Below are positions 40,080 to 50,407 of a stretch of 64,000 nucleotides of DNA, one piece after another. The stretch's first letter is position 1. Each line of letters starts with the position of its first letter. Position numbers and translations under genes: made by a program. The notes below the pieces were generated by a model. That model had not been told where the DNA came from. It did not search any database and saw only the letters and a program-made list of their open reading frames with translations. Origin of the DNA: Isochrysis galbana (Eukaryota; Haptophyta; Isochrysidales; Isochrysidaceae); assembly GCA_018136815.1 (NCBI GenBank), contig CM030936.1, positions 6,906,382 through 6,970,381 on the forward strand, given 5' to 3'.

Positions 40080-41029
40080 GTGTCGCATCCGCGATCGACT
40101 TCCGACCGTAGGCGTCTTCGAGCCCAGTCGTTCTTGTTGCCGCGGAGTTTTACTCGTAATTTGTAGAACTCTTCATTCGTAACTCGCCCCTCGCTCCTTG
40201 CCGTTGCGCCCCTTTGTGGCCTGTCTCGCTCCTGTTTCGCTCCTTTGCACCTTGGCCGTCTAGGCGGGGCTATTGCGAACGTCGCAACCACCGGGTGGTG
40301 ATCCGATGCCGCCATGCCCGTGAATAGTTTGAGGTCTATGTATGCTTTATACCATCTCCACGTGGAGTAGTATTCCGCCGCGTATACGCGGTCTATCCTA
40401 GTGTAGGTCTGGTGCCCGCATCTCGTGTATTGGCCTTTAAGGCTCGGATTGACTAACAATTGAATGTCCGTGAGGCCGTGCGTGGCGAGCGCCCTCGCAA
40501 GGGCTCTGCCTCCCGAATTCGCGTAAGGGGCCGCCCCCGCGCTAGCCCTGGTATCTCTATTAACGTTCTCTACGCAATTAAAGTCGCCCGCTAAGATAGT
40601 GTGGGGAGGTATTTCTGACGCCGCGTGCAGTAGTTTAATTTCGTCTTTTCGTTTATTTGGTTGTGCGTTAAGATATATGGATGAGAATGCTACCGTTTCA
40701 TGTCCGATTCTAGCTTTAACTACTATCAGCCTCCCCGGGATTACTGTCGACCAAGATTCTACTACCACATCGCTCCTGTCCTTTCTTATAGCTACCGCCA
40801 CTCCGCAACCGGGGTCGCCCCTAGACGCGGGAGATTGAAACCAGTCCCAACCCAGGGACCGGGCCAAATTGCGCACCCTTAGATGCCAGCCGTCGTTATA
40901 GTGATGCAATTCTTGCGCGTAAAGAACGTGGATCCCTCCTAGTCTCGCTTGCGCTAAAGTCGATGCTAGTTTATGTTTTGCTCCATTCAAATTGTATGTC
41001 GCAATCTTAAGATCTCTATTATTCACCAT
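40080..41029 (-). CDS. LINE ORF2, APE endonuclease domain (truncated)
   Basis: ATG at 41029 starts MVNNRDLKIATYNLNGAKHK. Endonuclease motifs in order: IATYNLNG (Asn metal site), LYAQELHHY (catalytic Glu), FSSIYLNAQPNK, HTILAGDFNCVENVNR, TRIDRVYAAE, and SDHHPVVATFAI (catalytic His pair). This is the apurinic/apyrimidinic-type nuclease that nicks target DNA for target-primed reverse transcription. It ends at an in-frame stop in the inserted segment (SSVLAR); the original frame resumes for some 24 codons past the insertion (39261-39188). No RT follows. The ATG lies inside the end of ORF1 (11-base overlap), suggesting coupled translation. Confidence 0.9.
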
Positions 41030-42677
41030 GACGGTATAGGCAACTTACTCCGTTCACGCAGTACCCTGGATAGGCCTTATTAGGTTTCAGATTGCACTTG
41101 ACCATACAATTTTGTTTACCCGTGGCGGGGTCCTTTACCCAACATCCGGGGATGTCATGGCTGGAAGAGCATTGGACGATTTGTCGCCCCTTCATGCGAT
41201 TATTTTTGCATTCGCCTGCCATGAATCGACGGCACGGTGCCGCCGCTCCAAGACCCATTAGGGCCCTGTAGTCCATGGCGTTGCTTACTTCGCGCTGGCG
41301 TTTGCGCTGCTCCGCTTTCGCTTTGTCTTGTTCGCACGTGCATTGGCGAAAGCGAAAGCTGACTTGATTTTTACGTAGATATGAGATAGCCCAGGGCTTA
41401 TCGTATCCTTTGCACCCGCCCGGGGCGCCGTGAATGGCAATGTCGCCGTCCGGTGTTACGCATTCCACCGATGAGCGGACCGCGTAGTCCAGATTGAAGT
41501 TTTCCCCGTCTTCGAGGGTCACGTGGAAGGTCCGGGGAAAGCGATGGCCCAGGGCGGTGGTGTCTGTGTATACGTAGAAGTGCCAAATTGGACGTTTACC
41601 TGCTTCTACTTTAGTGATCCCTTCGAGCGTGGTCTTGACTCGCTGTTGATTGCCCCTAAGGACATGGAAGCCTTCACGCTCCAATGCGCTAGCCAAATGC
41701 CGAGTTTTAGTTTTGTATGCCTTAATCGGGTCGAAAATGCGAAACACGATGTATGTGGCGACCTCTTTGAGAGAGGACCTGATGGCGCTAGATTTGCGGG
41801 GAGCTGAGTCGGCTATCGTGCCATAGGTGACTCCAAACTCATGCGGGACTCCCGAGAGTACCGTTTGAAGTTTGTCGCCATAAGCGGCCTTGAATTGGTC
41901 GTGAGCATCGTCATCGACGTAGAAAATCCATGGGCCCTTTCGGCCCTTGTCCATCCCGTCTGGCGTGGCATCTAGGCCCTCTAGCCTAGAGAGAAGAAAC
42001 TTCATGAACGTGGCTACATCCTCACTTTTAATGTCCTTTTTGTCTTCAGCTAGTTGCGCTAGCTGAATGAAAAAAGGTGTGTCTTCGGGTTCCTCTTCTT
42101 CATCCATTGGAGGGGGAGCGAGTTGGGTGGTGTTGGTAGGAGTCCCTTTGGGATCCGACTGTGGGTCGGCCCGCTTGCGCGACAGCTGTTGCGGTTGTTG
42201 TTGGGCTGGCTGCTTCAGAGCTTGTTGGGCTGGCTCCTTCAGTTTGAGTCCATGCGTGGCTTCTGCATACGACTTGGGCGCATGGGTTGCTGGTTGGTTG
42301 GTGGGAGCAAAGGCTCCAAGGATTGATTGTTGTGTCAAGTGCCCGCCCCCGAGGGGTGCACTGCCGGTAGGAGTTACCACCATGGGGGTGGCAGCAATGC
42401 TGCCACCCACCATGGGGTGTCCTTGATTGGGTGGCGAGACGGTGGAGCTGGGCGGCTGAGCCAGTTGCTGGCTCTGTTGCTCTGCAGGGAACAGGGCACG
42501 GCCTGTTCCCTGCTTCTGGGGCTGGTGAGGAGGCGATGGTGGCGGAGCCATGTCGACGTCGGTGTCTGGTGGGGCAGAGGCCTGCGAGCGCTTCGGCTCC
42601 GGCGGTTTGGGGCGGCCCCGTTGGGGCGTCGTGGCGGCAGGGGGCTGGGAGAGGGGAGCGGTCGGCGCGCGCTCCAT
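41019..42677 (-). CDS. LINE ORF1, CCCH zinc-finger protein
   Basis: 552 residues, starting at ATG 42677 (MERAPTAPLSQPP), a start conserved at 8036 and in a sister family at 11037 and 5592. Residues 1-170 are Pro/Gln-rich. About 190-400 is a folded part with two similar modules (GPWIFYVDDDAHDQFKAAYG; RPIWHFYVYTDTTALG), possibly RRM-like. NLDYAVRSSVECV and GAPGGCKGYDK follow. The C-terminus has Cys/His clusters CRRFMAGECKNN...CSSSHDIPGCW and CVNGVSCLYRHGE, like CCCH fingers that bind RNA. It should coat LINE RNA. The frame is intact. The same protein, more diverged, is broken up at 55.2-58.7 kb. Confidence 0.9.
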   Translation of the reverse strand: MERAPTAPLSQPPAATTPQRGRPKPPEPKRSQASAPPDTDVDMAPPPSPPHQPQKQGTGRALFPAEQQSQQLAQPPSSTVSPPNQGHPMVGGSIAATPMVVTPTGSAPLGGGHLTQQSILGAFAPTNQPATHAPKSYAEATHGLKLKEPAQQALKQPAQQQPQQLSRKRADPQSDPKGTPTNTTQLAPPPMDEEEEPEDTPFFIQLAQLAEDKKDIKSEDVATFMKFLLSRLEGLDATPDGMDKGRKGPWIFYVDDDAHDQFKAAYGDKLQTVLSGVPHEFGVTYGTIADSAPRKSSAIRSSLKEVATYIVFRIFDPIKAYKTKTRHLASALEREGFHVLRGNQQRVKTTLEGITKVEAGKRPIWHFYVYTDTTALGHRFPRTFHVTLEDGENFNLDYAVRSSVECVTPDGDIAIHGAPGGCKGYDKPWAISYLRKNQVSFRFRQCTCEQDKAKAEQRKRQREVSNAMDYRALMGLGAAAPCRRFMAGECKNNRMKGRQIVQCSSSHDIPGCWVKDPATGKQNCMVKCNLKPNKAYPGYCVNGVSCLYRHGE

Positions 42678-42819
42678 CGCTAAAACCGTCGACCTGGACA
42701 TACGGAACATCAGCTAGGGTAGCTAAACCTCTTAGTAGAAACCACAGCGGATATCAATAACGATCCTACGACATATAAAGGAGGGAAGCCCGAGTTGAAG
42801 CTAGATCAAGGGACGATCC

Positions 42820-43016
42820 ACGGTCTCCCGCCCCCTTCTCTCCAACTCCCGGCCGAAGCAGCGCGCGCGGCCTCCCTGGAACCAGCTTCCCCGCTAAAGA
42901 GGGAACTGGGGAAGGGGAAGGGGGTTGTTAGGGGTTAAGGTAGGGTAGTAGGGAGGTACATAAGCACACTGCACCAAGCCGCACGCGTAGCGGGGATTTT
43001 TAAGAAGATTTCTTTT
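42820..43016 (+). repeat. dispersed 220-bp repeat with T-rich end, copy 2
   Basis: Matches 5696-5914 on the same strand and 46091-46270 reversed. It ends 'gtagcggggatttttaagaa' and a T-rich stretch. As at copy 1 it lies beyond the 5' end of a minus-strand LINE ORF1. Confidence 0.7.
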
Positions 43017-43776
43017 TGTCTTGAGTGCGCGCTAGGCCCGTCTCTTTGCTCTTTGTCGCGCCGCGACCCATAAAAATGGTTAAAAACGGCTTGTGAATTT
43101 TTTTATCAGGTTCAGGTGGCCATAATTTGAGTAGGTGGTAGATGGCTGTTGATGCTCATAGAAGGCTTTTTGACTATTATTTGTTTATGGGGTACTCGCA
43201 GCAAAGTAAGAGGATAGAATATGCAGGCATGCGCATGCGCTAGATGGATGCGATGGGGACGTAGTAGGGGCGGCTTGTACAGCTCCCTCAATCTCATCAT
43301 TGTGGACCTCGGCGGAGTGATAAGCTCACCTCAATCTTGCCTGGGAACCCAACCGACGAGGTTCAAGAATACATGGGTCTGCGTGGAGCACGAATTGCTG
43401 GCGAAGCACGATTTTCGTGGAAGCGCCAAAGGCAGGTCGTGGCACGAGCCGCATAGGATTGAAAGCCCGTGGCGTATACATGTATGGCTAGCATGGACTG
43501 CATGGATTCATCAAAGGTCGCAGTTCCGCAGACCTCGAGGTCCCCGACAGCTTGCGCCCCGGAGTTGGAGCATATCGGTTTGCCCAATCTGCTCAATGTG
43601 GAGAAATATGTGGGAAGCCGTTGCTCAGAAAGGACATTGCATGCGCGGGGACTGAGGGTTGGGGGATCCTGCCGACTGGTGCCGTGCGAGACGACGTCGC
43701 ACATACTATACGGCATGACCCGACGTGCGGCATTCTGCGGTCCAGAAGACAAGGGTAGGTCTTGGGCACGTTCGTG
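43017..43776. other. spacer, no gene recognised
   Basis: Overlapping frames on both strands have no recognisable motif. Part of it is probably the 3' flank of the endosulfine-like gene. Confidence 0.4.
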
Positions 43777-44034
43777 TCAGAAGGCCTGCTCCCTGCCCCG
43801 CAACTGCCTCAGGTTGTGTCGTGCCTGCTCAAACTTGTCGGGGTGTACCTTGGCGCGCGCGAGCTTCATCGCGTGGTCGGCCGAGTCGAAGTGCCTCCGT
43901 ACGCGCTGCCGCTCGAGCAGGCAGTGAGCGAGGCTGCTGGCCCCGACCTCGGACTCGGAGAGAAGATCGTCACTCTTCATCGTAAATGCCGCAGTCGTGA
44001 GGGGATGCTCGAATGGCGACAGCTGCTTTGGCAT
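43777..44034 (-). CDS. endosulfine/ARPP-19 family protein
   Basis: 85 residues from ATG 44034 (MPKQLSPFEHPLTTAAFTMK; a second ATG is at residue 19) to a stop at 43777. The core LERQRVRRHFDSADHAMKLA matches the family signature around FDSGDY (FDSADY in many protists), where the Ser is the site phosphorylated by Greatwall/Rim15 kinases. The phospho-protein then inhibits PP2A-B55 and supports entry into mitosis or quiescence. The length is close to the family (about 85-170). Upstream in-frame Pro codons come from a C run and are taken as 5' UTR. The match rests on one short motif. Confidence 0.6.
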   Translation of the reverse strand: MPKQLSPFEHPLTTAAFTMKSDDLLSESEVGASSLAHCLLERQRVRRHFDSADHAMKLARAKVHPDKFEQARHNLRQLRGREQAF

Positions 44035-45151
44035 CGCGAGCGGGCGAGGCGGGCGAGAACACGGGCTGGGTGCGGCCGACCGACGGCGAGGGCGAGACGA
44101 AGGCGGGGAGACGGAGGGGGGAAGGGAGTGGAGTGGAGTGGAGAGGGAGGGCGGGGGGGGGGGGGGGGGTAGCCCCACCGGAGCGAGCAAGGGACGTAGC
44201 GAGGGGGGCGGGGGTCACACCTCCAGCAGTGAGAGAGAGAGAAGTCGACGGCCGGTGGGAGGACCCCAAGGATACGTTAATAAAGAGTGCTCTGACGTGA
44301 AAGAAGCGCCAGCGGAGGAGAGGGGAGGAGGAGGAGGGCCGCGGGGCGCCGGGGAGGGAGAAACGCCTCTTTCCGCTGATGAAATCTGGCTGCGTTTTCG
44401 CTGGCTGAGTTGCTCCCCCGCCCCCCCCCGCGCGGAGAGGGGGGGGGGACCCGCGCGGGGGGAGTGGGATCCTCGCGCGGGGGGGGGGCAGATGATATGG
44501 GCCCGGCCTCCAGAACACGGTCGGAGTGCGGCGAGATTGCGGTCGGATCGGGGGGAGAGTCGAGAGGGAACGCGGCAACCGTCATCAAGTCGACGAGATC
44601 TCCCGCGGCGAGGTGCGGTAAATCGGGCGCCGACCGAGCGCGAGAAGGCGGCGGCTCCACGGAGAGAAGTCGTAAGTCGAACCAAACTCGCCCATCGGAG
44701 ACAAGAGAGAGGAGAGAGGAGAGAGGAGAGAGAGAGAGAGGAGAGAGAGAGAGAGGAGAGAGAGAGAAAGGAGAGAGGAGAGTCGATGGGGTTGCGTATG
44801 TGGGGCGTTGAGACTACCCGAGAGAGAGAGACTTGGCGGCGAAAGAGAGGGGGGGGGGGGGGGGGGGACAGAGAGAGCAAAAGAAGGAAGAGGGTGGGCG
44901 AAAGAAGGCGTAAGATGGCGGCCAGCGCGATGAAACACGGGCACACACCCCCCTCGCCAAACACGTGCGGCACGGAGAGCCTCCCTCAACCTCTCGGTGA
45001 TCTCCGTCGACGACCCACACGTTGGCGATGGCTGCCGAAGGGGCGCAGGCTGCGATCTCGCCACGAGGACTGGTGCGGTAGTCAATCGGGCGCCGGCCGA
45101 GCGCGAGAAGGCGGCGGCTCCGTGGAGATATTCTCATGAGTCGAACCAAAC
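44035..45151. other. GC- and GA-rich region with an 80-bp direct duplication
   Basis: About 44612-44688 and 45072-45151 are near-identical (aatcgggcgccg[ag]ccgagcg core, ending gtcgaaccaaac), and each copy is followed by GAGAGG repeats (44700-44785, and the long minisatellite from 45152). Poly-G runs occur at 44153-44169 and 44850-44868. No gene is credible. Confidence 0.7.
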
Positions 45152-45946
45152 AGAGAGGAGAGAGGAGAGAGGGGAGAGGAGAGAGGAGAGAGGAGAGAGG
45201 AGAGAGGAGAGAGGAGAGAGGAGAGAGGAGAGAGGGGAGAGGGGAGAGGGGAGAGGGGAGAGGGGAGAGGGGAGAGGGGAGAGGGAGAGGAGAGAGGAGA
45301 GAGGGGAGAGGGGAGAGAGGAGAGAGGAGAGAGGAGAGAGGAGAGAGGAGAGAGGAGAGAGGAGAGAGGAGAGAGGAGAGAGGAGAGAGGAGAGAGGAGA
45401 GAGGAGAGAGGAGAGAGGAGAGAGGAGAGAGGAGAGAGGAGAGAGGAGAGAGGAGGAGAGAGGAGAGAGGAGAGAGGAGAGAGGAGAGAGGAGAGAGGAG
45501 AGAGGAGAGAGGAGAGAGGAGAGAGGGAGAGGGAGAGGGGAGAGGGGAGAGGGGAGAGGGAGAGGGGAGAGGAGAGGGAGAGAGGAGAGAGGAGAGAGGA
45601 GAGAGGAGAGAGGAGAGAGGAGAGAGGAGAGAGGAGAGAGGAGAGAGGAGAGAGGAGAGAGGAGAGAGGAGAGAGGAGAGAGGAGAGAGGAGAGAGGAGA
45701 GAGGAGAGAGGAGAGAGGAGAGAGGAGAGAGGAGAGAGGAGAGAGGAGAGAGGAGAGAGGAGAGAGGAGAGAGGAGAGAGGAGAGAGGAGAGAGGAGAGA
45801 GGAGAGAGGAGAGAGGAGAGAGGAGAGAGGAGAGAGGAGAGAGGAGAGAGGAGAGAGGAGAGAGGAGAGAGGAGAGAGGAGAGAGGAGAGAGGAGAGAGG
45901 AGAGAGGAGAGAGGAGAGAGGAGAGAGGAGAGAGGAGAGAGGAGAG
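45152..45946. repeat. 7-bp minisatellite (agagagg)n, about 795 bp
   Basis: Over a hundred copies of a 7-base GA-rich unit, with local blocks of a variant gagaggg near 45170-45180, 45235-45290 and 45525-45570. Because 7 is not a multiple of 3, all three frames are open (GERREER type), which gives long spurious frames on both strands. Confidence 0.97.
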
Positions 45947-45973
45947 TGTCCTCTCGCGCCGTCGTCGTCGTGC

Positions 45974-46089
45974 TGTGCGGAGGGCACCAGCTACATTTGG
46001 GGGTTATCCGGCTAAATTTTCGAAAAATACCGAATTTCAGGCCTTCGAAGACGGTGCGCGAAATACAGTCGGGCCCCCCTCCGGTATAT
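45974..46089 (-). repeat. dispersed inverted repeat, copy B
   Basis: Reverse complement of 2797-2976 without the 62-base block. It includes tgcggagggcaccagctac and the T/A-rich 'ccgaatttcaggccttcg'. Confidence 0.8.
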
Positions 46090-46090
46090 T

Positions 46091-46270
46091 TTTAAAAAAA
46101 TCTTCTTAAAAATCCCCGCTACACATGCGGCGTGAGGCAGTGTGCTTGTGACCCTCCCTTCTACCAAACCTTAACCCCTAGCAACCCCCTCCCCCTTCCC
46201 CAGTTCCCTCTCTAGTGGAGAGCTGGTTCCGGGGAGGCCGCGCGCACTGCCTCGGCCGGGGGTTGGAGTG
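46091..46270 (-). repeat. dispersed 220-bp repeat with T-rich end, copy 3
   Basis: Reverse orientation of the repeats at 5696 and 42820; the T-rich end (here aaaaaaatcttcttaaaaat) directly abuts inverted repeat B. Confidence 0.7.
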
Positions 46271-46663
46271 GAGGGGGCGGGAGAATGTGGCATCTCCTTT
46301 GTTCTGATTTCGCTCGAGGTTCCCTCTCTTGCTTCCCATGCGGTCTTTCCATGAACTATGTTGAGTACTCCATGAACAAAGTTCCGCTATCTACTAAGTG
46401 ATGTTTCGTATATCTAGACCTCTCGCCGCCTGCGAGAGGTCTTCCGATATTTCCAGGTTGAAATCTTTATCCACCCCGTAAAGAGGGCTTAGCATCTTTC
46501 ATAAATGTTTGTTGCTCGGGGCGTGTAACCAAATCTTCTCTCGTTGTTGTTTTAGTCTCTGAAAGAAACCCACCTTCGCCGTTACTAATAGGTGATATCT
46601 CGTTAGAATTGCTCTTAAGATCGCCTTAACGGACCTACCATCCGCGTTACCATACTGTATGTT
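46271..46663. other. spacer before the LTR element
   Basis: About 390 bases of moderate GC with no recognised gene or repeat. It directly precedes the TGTCGCATTC terminus at 46664. Confidence 0.4.
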
Positions 46664-48821
46664 TGTCGCATTCATCTTAGATGATGCGATTTCCAGGCTC
46701 TTATTTCCAGGTCCTTCGCCGTGCGGCCACACGGTGAAGCTCAGGTACATCTAGGTTGGTAGGGTTCGTCCCTAGCGATCTAGAATTCGAGTTCTCGTTT
46801 CGTTCCGTCTAGCCTGTTTGTCAAGTCTAGATTCCAAGTTTCCTCCTTTCGGGTAATCTTGACCCAAAGGAGCCAGGTCGCCTGTTGCTTGCCGTATGCT
46901 TGTCTCAGGCTCTCAGGTTACCTTGTGAAGGCTTGTTTAGCTTCTTGCAAGGCTTGTCGTTTCTTGTTGGGTTCCGGTTCTTGCTTGGGACTTGCTCACC
47001 TTCGTTGTCGTCCAGGCCTGTTCTTCGTAGGTTCTGCTTAGCCTGGTTAGGATTTCGTTGCCTTCCCGCGTTTGGCGTTCGCGTTGGCGTTCGGAAATTT
47101 CCTCTCACATTCCCTAGGTCCGCTACCCTTGGCTTGTAGGTCCTTGCTTCTTTCTTCTCGGTCAAGGTTTTTGGCGAGCGAGTCGGTTGCTCTAGCCGCT
47201 CGAGATTTGAGGTTTAATTTTAATTTGCCATCTCCCCTTGGAGATCCGTGTAGGTTCGCTTCCTAGGTGAGGGAATCTTTCCCCATGATGCAAGCTACAT
47301 GCAAGCCCTTGGCCCCTTTGGTGTTTCTTCCCCTTGGTTGCTACTCAGGGTTGTTCGTTAGAAGCGTCTAGAAGTTCACGCTCAACGGCAAGATTTCTTC
47401 CGTCGTGAAGATATCTCGTTGTGATCTGTATCCGAAGTGATCGCCGTGGTCGCGCGACATGACGCTCCCCTTCGGACTCTCCGCTACGTGGGAAGTTACA
47501 ACGGAGACACGCTCCGGCCGTCGCTGCGGAGTCTCTCTCTCTCTCTCGCTCTCTCTCTCCGTCTCTCGCGACGTGTTTGAGTTATCGGTGATTTGGGGTT
47601 GCGGTTGCTTGATAATTTGCTTGGTTTGGGTGAATGATTCCGGTGTGTCCGTGAGTCGGTGTATCCTGTTGTTCTCAGCTTCGTTGTCCGTCGTTGTTCG
47701 CTGCGTCGCTGCACTCTAGCAGTCTAGGCTCCCTTCCTGAGGGAAGAGTTCTTTGTAGGTCTAACAATCTCTTACAACCCATCACTCTAGGGCCACTAGG
47801 AGCGCCTCGCCGCCCCACCGCCCTTCGTTCGCCGTTCGTTCCCCGTCCAGACACCCAAATGGGGTTGCCCGACCCAGTCCAGAATTTCATTCACCCGACT
47901 CCCGGCGGGGAGGAGGGCCAAAGCGCCGCGCTAGCCGCCGGTCCCCGTCCCTCAAACCCTGGCGGAGAACATCTCGGGCGGTGGGCCCGAACGCCACCAC
48001 CACCATCCCGATCCGATCCCTACGCCGCTTGGGGAGAAGAGCTGTCAACGCGGCGATTCTCCCCCTGCCTCTAGCTCTATCCAGTCCTCGACGGTGGGAG
48101 CCGCCTCGCCGGCTGAAGCCCCCGCCGAACGGCTATCTCGGAAGCCGGAGTCGACGCTTGACCCGGGCTCCTGGAAACAGGTTTGCCCCGGAGATAGTCG
48201 CGACCCGACTCTCCGAAATTCGTGTACGTCTACAAGTTCTTCTATTACTCCGCACGCTATTAGGATGTTAGGGGCCGATTCTCGCTCGCTGCCCCTCTTG
48301 GAATCTATTTCTACGGATACTATGCTGTCTTCGGTTTCTTCTAATTCGCCTAGGTCTTTCGACGCATCTTCATCCCTGGATTCACCCCCCGACGGCCCTG
48401 CCCAAGGGGGTGGGCTAGGTGGATTCGACGCGTCTTCGGTCTCTTCGTTTCGTAAACAATCAGTTGTGAAGCCCTCGAGGGCTGTCGACTCGGTATCATC
48501 TTCTGCTCTAGGTTCTATGGATAGGTCCGACGTGGCCGCTGCCGCGTCCGAAAATGTTGTTGCTGCTTTACCTGTTTCTGCTCTTTCCCGGCGGGACCCC
48601 ATTGGAGACCTCTCTCCCAAGGGCCATAGCCGGAGCCGCTCTGCGGACGAATTGTCGTTGTCTACCGTAGGTTCTCGTGCAGTGGAGGTGGAGACTAGTG
48701 CCTCCTCCTCACCTCTCTCCCCGGTTCGTTTTCGTTATATTTCTCCGTCATCGTGTTCATTCTCTCGTCTCGAAGTTGCACCTGTTCTCGTTTCTGACCT
48801 GGTTCCCGACCCGGAAGGAGC
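46664..48821 (+). mobile_element. deleted methyltransferase LTR retrotransposon (copy 2)
   Basis: From TGTCGCATTC at 46664 the plus strand is collinear with the reverse of 22255-21200 (LTR/leader), then the gag start, then jumps at about 47940 to sequence that lies past the gag stop in copy 1 (18330), continuing to the pol linker. It ends at 48821 (after GACCCGGAAGGA). The 2.6-kb loss of gag occurs at a GGT microhomology. DNA identity to copy 1 is high. The methyltransferase domain itself is not reached. Confidence 0.9.
47694..48821 (+). pseudogene. gag start fused to pol linker
   Basis: The frame MFAASLHSSSLGSLPEGR ... MGLPDPVQNFIHPTPGG goes across the deletion into the pol frame (PRPSNPGGEHLGRWART) and stops at FSPCL, because one extra C (ctccccctg against ctcccctg in copy 1) shifts it. 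The pol linker frame then continues to 48821. It is non-functional. Confidence 0.8.
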
Positions 48822-49299
48822 TCCGAACAAGCCACGAGAAAGGCAGAAGAGCAATCCTGAACGAGACCGAAGAGCGAAGAGCGAATGAACGAATGAACGA
48901 TGAATTCGAATAGAGAGCCGCGCGCCAACCGCCGAACGAAGACGGACGGAACGTTAGGGGGGCCGACCCCCCCTTTGTATGCTACATTTTGTGTCGTAGG
49001 ACAAGAAATCAAGATGCGATACTGCTATGATAATGCGCCGACATCTCGCCTTATGCCAGAAGGAAACCCTGCGTCGAGATCTCGGCGTAAGTGGCCCGAC
49101 GCCGTCGCACGTCAGTTGCCTAGCATACGGCAGGAGCGGCAGCGCGCGTCGCTCGTGCGCGCATGCGGCACTCCGGCCCGACGTGCGGCACGGGACGTGG
49201 CATGCGGCGATGTGACTGCGACGTGCAATAGCCACGGCGGCATGCGTCGAGTCCTCGTGACGTGTTGCGGCGCCCGTGGTGAGCGGCACGGGGCGCGTC
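48822..49299. other. spacer after the truncated LTR element
   Basis: Includes gaatgaacgaatgaacgatg-type short repeats near 48880 and an inverted pair around aggggggccgacccccc (about 48955-48971). No gene is recognised. Confidence 0.4.
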
Positions 49300-49523
49300 G
49301 TGCGACGCGGGCGTATCGTATGGCGCTGGGCGCGTCATGAGGCGCAGCGTGCTTCATGGGGTGCAGGGCGCGTTGTGGGGCGAGGGCGCGCTGTGGGGCG
49401 CTGGGCGCGTCGTGAGACGCGGGGCGCGCCATGGGTTGCGAGGCGCGTCGTAGGGCGCGGGCGAGTCATGGGGCGCTGGGCGTGTGGTTGGGCGAGGGGC
49501 GCGTCGTGGCTGCGCGCACGCAC
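49300..49523. repeat. degenerate GC-rich minisatellite
   Basis: Irregular repeats of a ggcgcgtcgtggggcgctgg type unit, about 20-25 bases, in at least eight variants. It lies just downstream of the coiled-coil exon and keeps its frame open, creating a false C-terminus. Confidence 0.7.
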
Positions 49524-50093
49524 GTGGTAGACCACCGAGAGGAGGACTGAGATGTCCGCCTTGTTCAGGATGATGGCGCTTCGCTCGAACGAGTGGGCGA
49601 TGTTGAGGTAGCCACCACTGACAAGGCGGATTTCGAAGGCGGGTCGCTTCGCCCTCTTTGGGTTGGACAGGTAGGAAGGCCTGCGAGCTGAAGCGTGTGG
49701 CGCACGAGCTGCTGCCGTCCTACTCCCTGCCGCTTCTCGCCGTGCTTGTGCTTCAAAGTTGTGCTTCAGCGCGTTCAGGTTCTGCACCGACTCGGAGGAG
49801 ATGTTCATGAGGCAGCGCAGAGACTCGGCTGTCTCCTTGCGCACCTTCCTGAGCTCCTTGCGCAGGATCTTCACCTCCGCTCCGCTGGGCCCCTCGCACT
49901 CCTCGCCGCTGTCCTCGGACAGTTCGTTGGCGTCGTTGGTGTCGTCGGCGTTGTCGTTCATTCGTGTTGGCGGAGTAGCCGGAGGTGTGGAATCCTCGGG
50001 CGGCGCGCGCGCCGGCCGCGCCGGCGACGCATCCGGAGATGGTGTGCTCACAATCCGCCGTGGGTTTGGCCCGCGGCGCCGCCGGTTCTGCAT
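49524..50093 (-). CDS. coiled-coil nuclear-type protein, first exon
   Basis: ATG at 50093 starts MQNRRRRGPNPRRIVSTPSP. The exon has 190 codons and ends VLLSVVYH before GTGCGT, a plausible donor. Features: a basic, proline-rich N-terminus (possible nuclear localisation), an acidic stretch (DNADDTNDANELSEDSGEEC, about 46-65), a heptad-like coiled coil (VKILRKELRKVRKETAESLR, about 72-115), and a C-terminal part with FEIRLVSGGYLNIAHSFERS. I do not recognise the family. The frame continues into the minisatellite, which I regard as intron. Later exons are not identified. Confidence 0.5.
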
Positions 50094-50407
50094 GGTGCTC
50101 AGGTCTCTGCAGGGGGGGTGGGGTGGGGGTGGGGTCGGATGGGGCACAGAGCGGAAAGGCGGGAAACTGTGAGGTGCTTCTTCCCCTCCGTGCGATGAAA
50201 GCCTTCGTTTGTTGAAACCCCGTAGAGTATGATCAAAAACATAATTCATCATAATACTGATAATTACAATCATTAGTTGAGCGGGAGGACGCTATGACTA
50301 CCTATGATGTTGGCTGCCGGCACTATGCACTATTACTATCCAAGGTGGAGTATTGCGTCCGCCCCGTCGCGGCATCATAGCTCGGACTCAAACCTGCTCA
50401 CAGTCAT

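Larger units (their letters stand above)
39145..42694 (-). mobile_element. LINE with ORF1 and start of ORF2, interrupted
   Basis: A minus-strand non-LTR element: ORF1 (42677-41019), overlapping ORF2 (from 41029) with an APE-type endonuclease. The element is truncated after the endonuclease and is also cut by an 818-bp insertion (39262-40079) between 28-bp direct repeats. The reverse transcriptase is missing. Homology to the LINE copy at 8014 begins at TTTTAGCG just before the ORF1 ATG, so the extreme 5' hairpin has been lost here. Confidence 0.85.

Noticed and set aside
44997..46109. 370-codon GERREER frame and its opposite-strand partner
   Set aside because: Created by the 7-bp minisatellite; every frame is open.
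46740..46800. ttggtagggttcgtccctag as a tRNA primer-binding site of the Gypsy-like element
   Set aside because: It begins with TGG and is conserved in two copies, but the implied tRNA 3' end lacks a normal T-arm, and the LTR border is not fixed.
47459..47719. Short Ser-rich frame in the leader, also at 3920
   Set aside because: It is conserved between copies but follows a GAGA tract in the LTR/leader; more likely non-coding leader than a protein.
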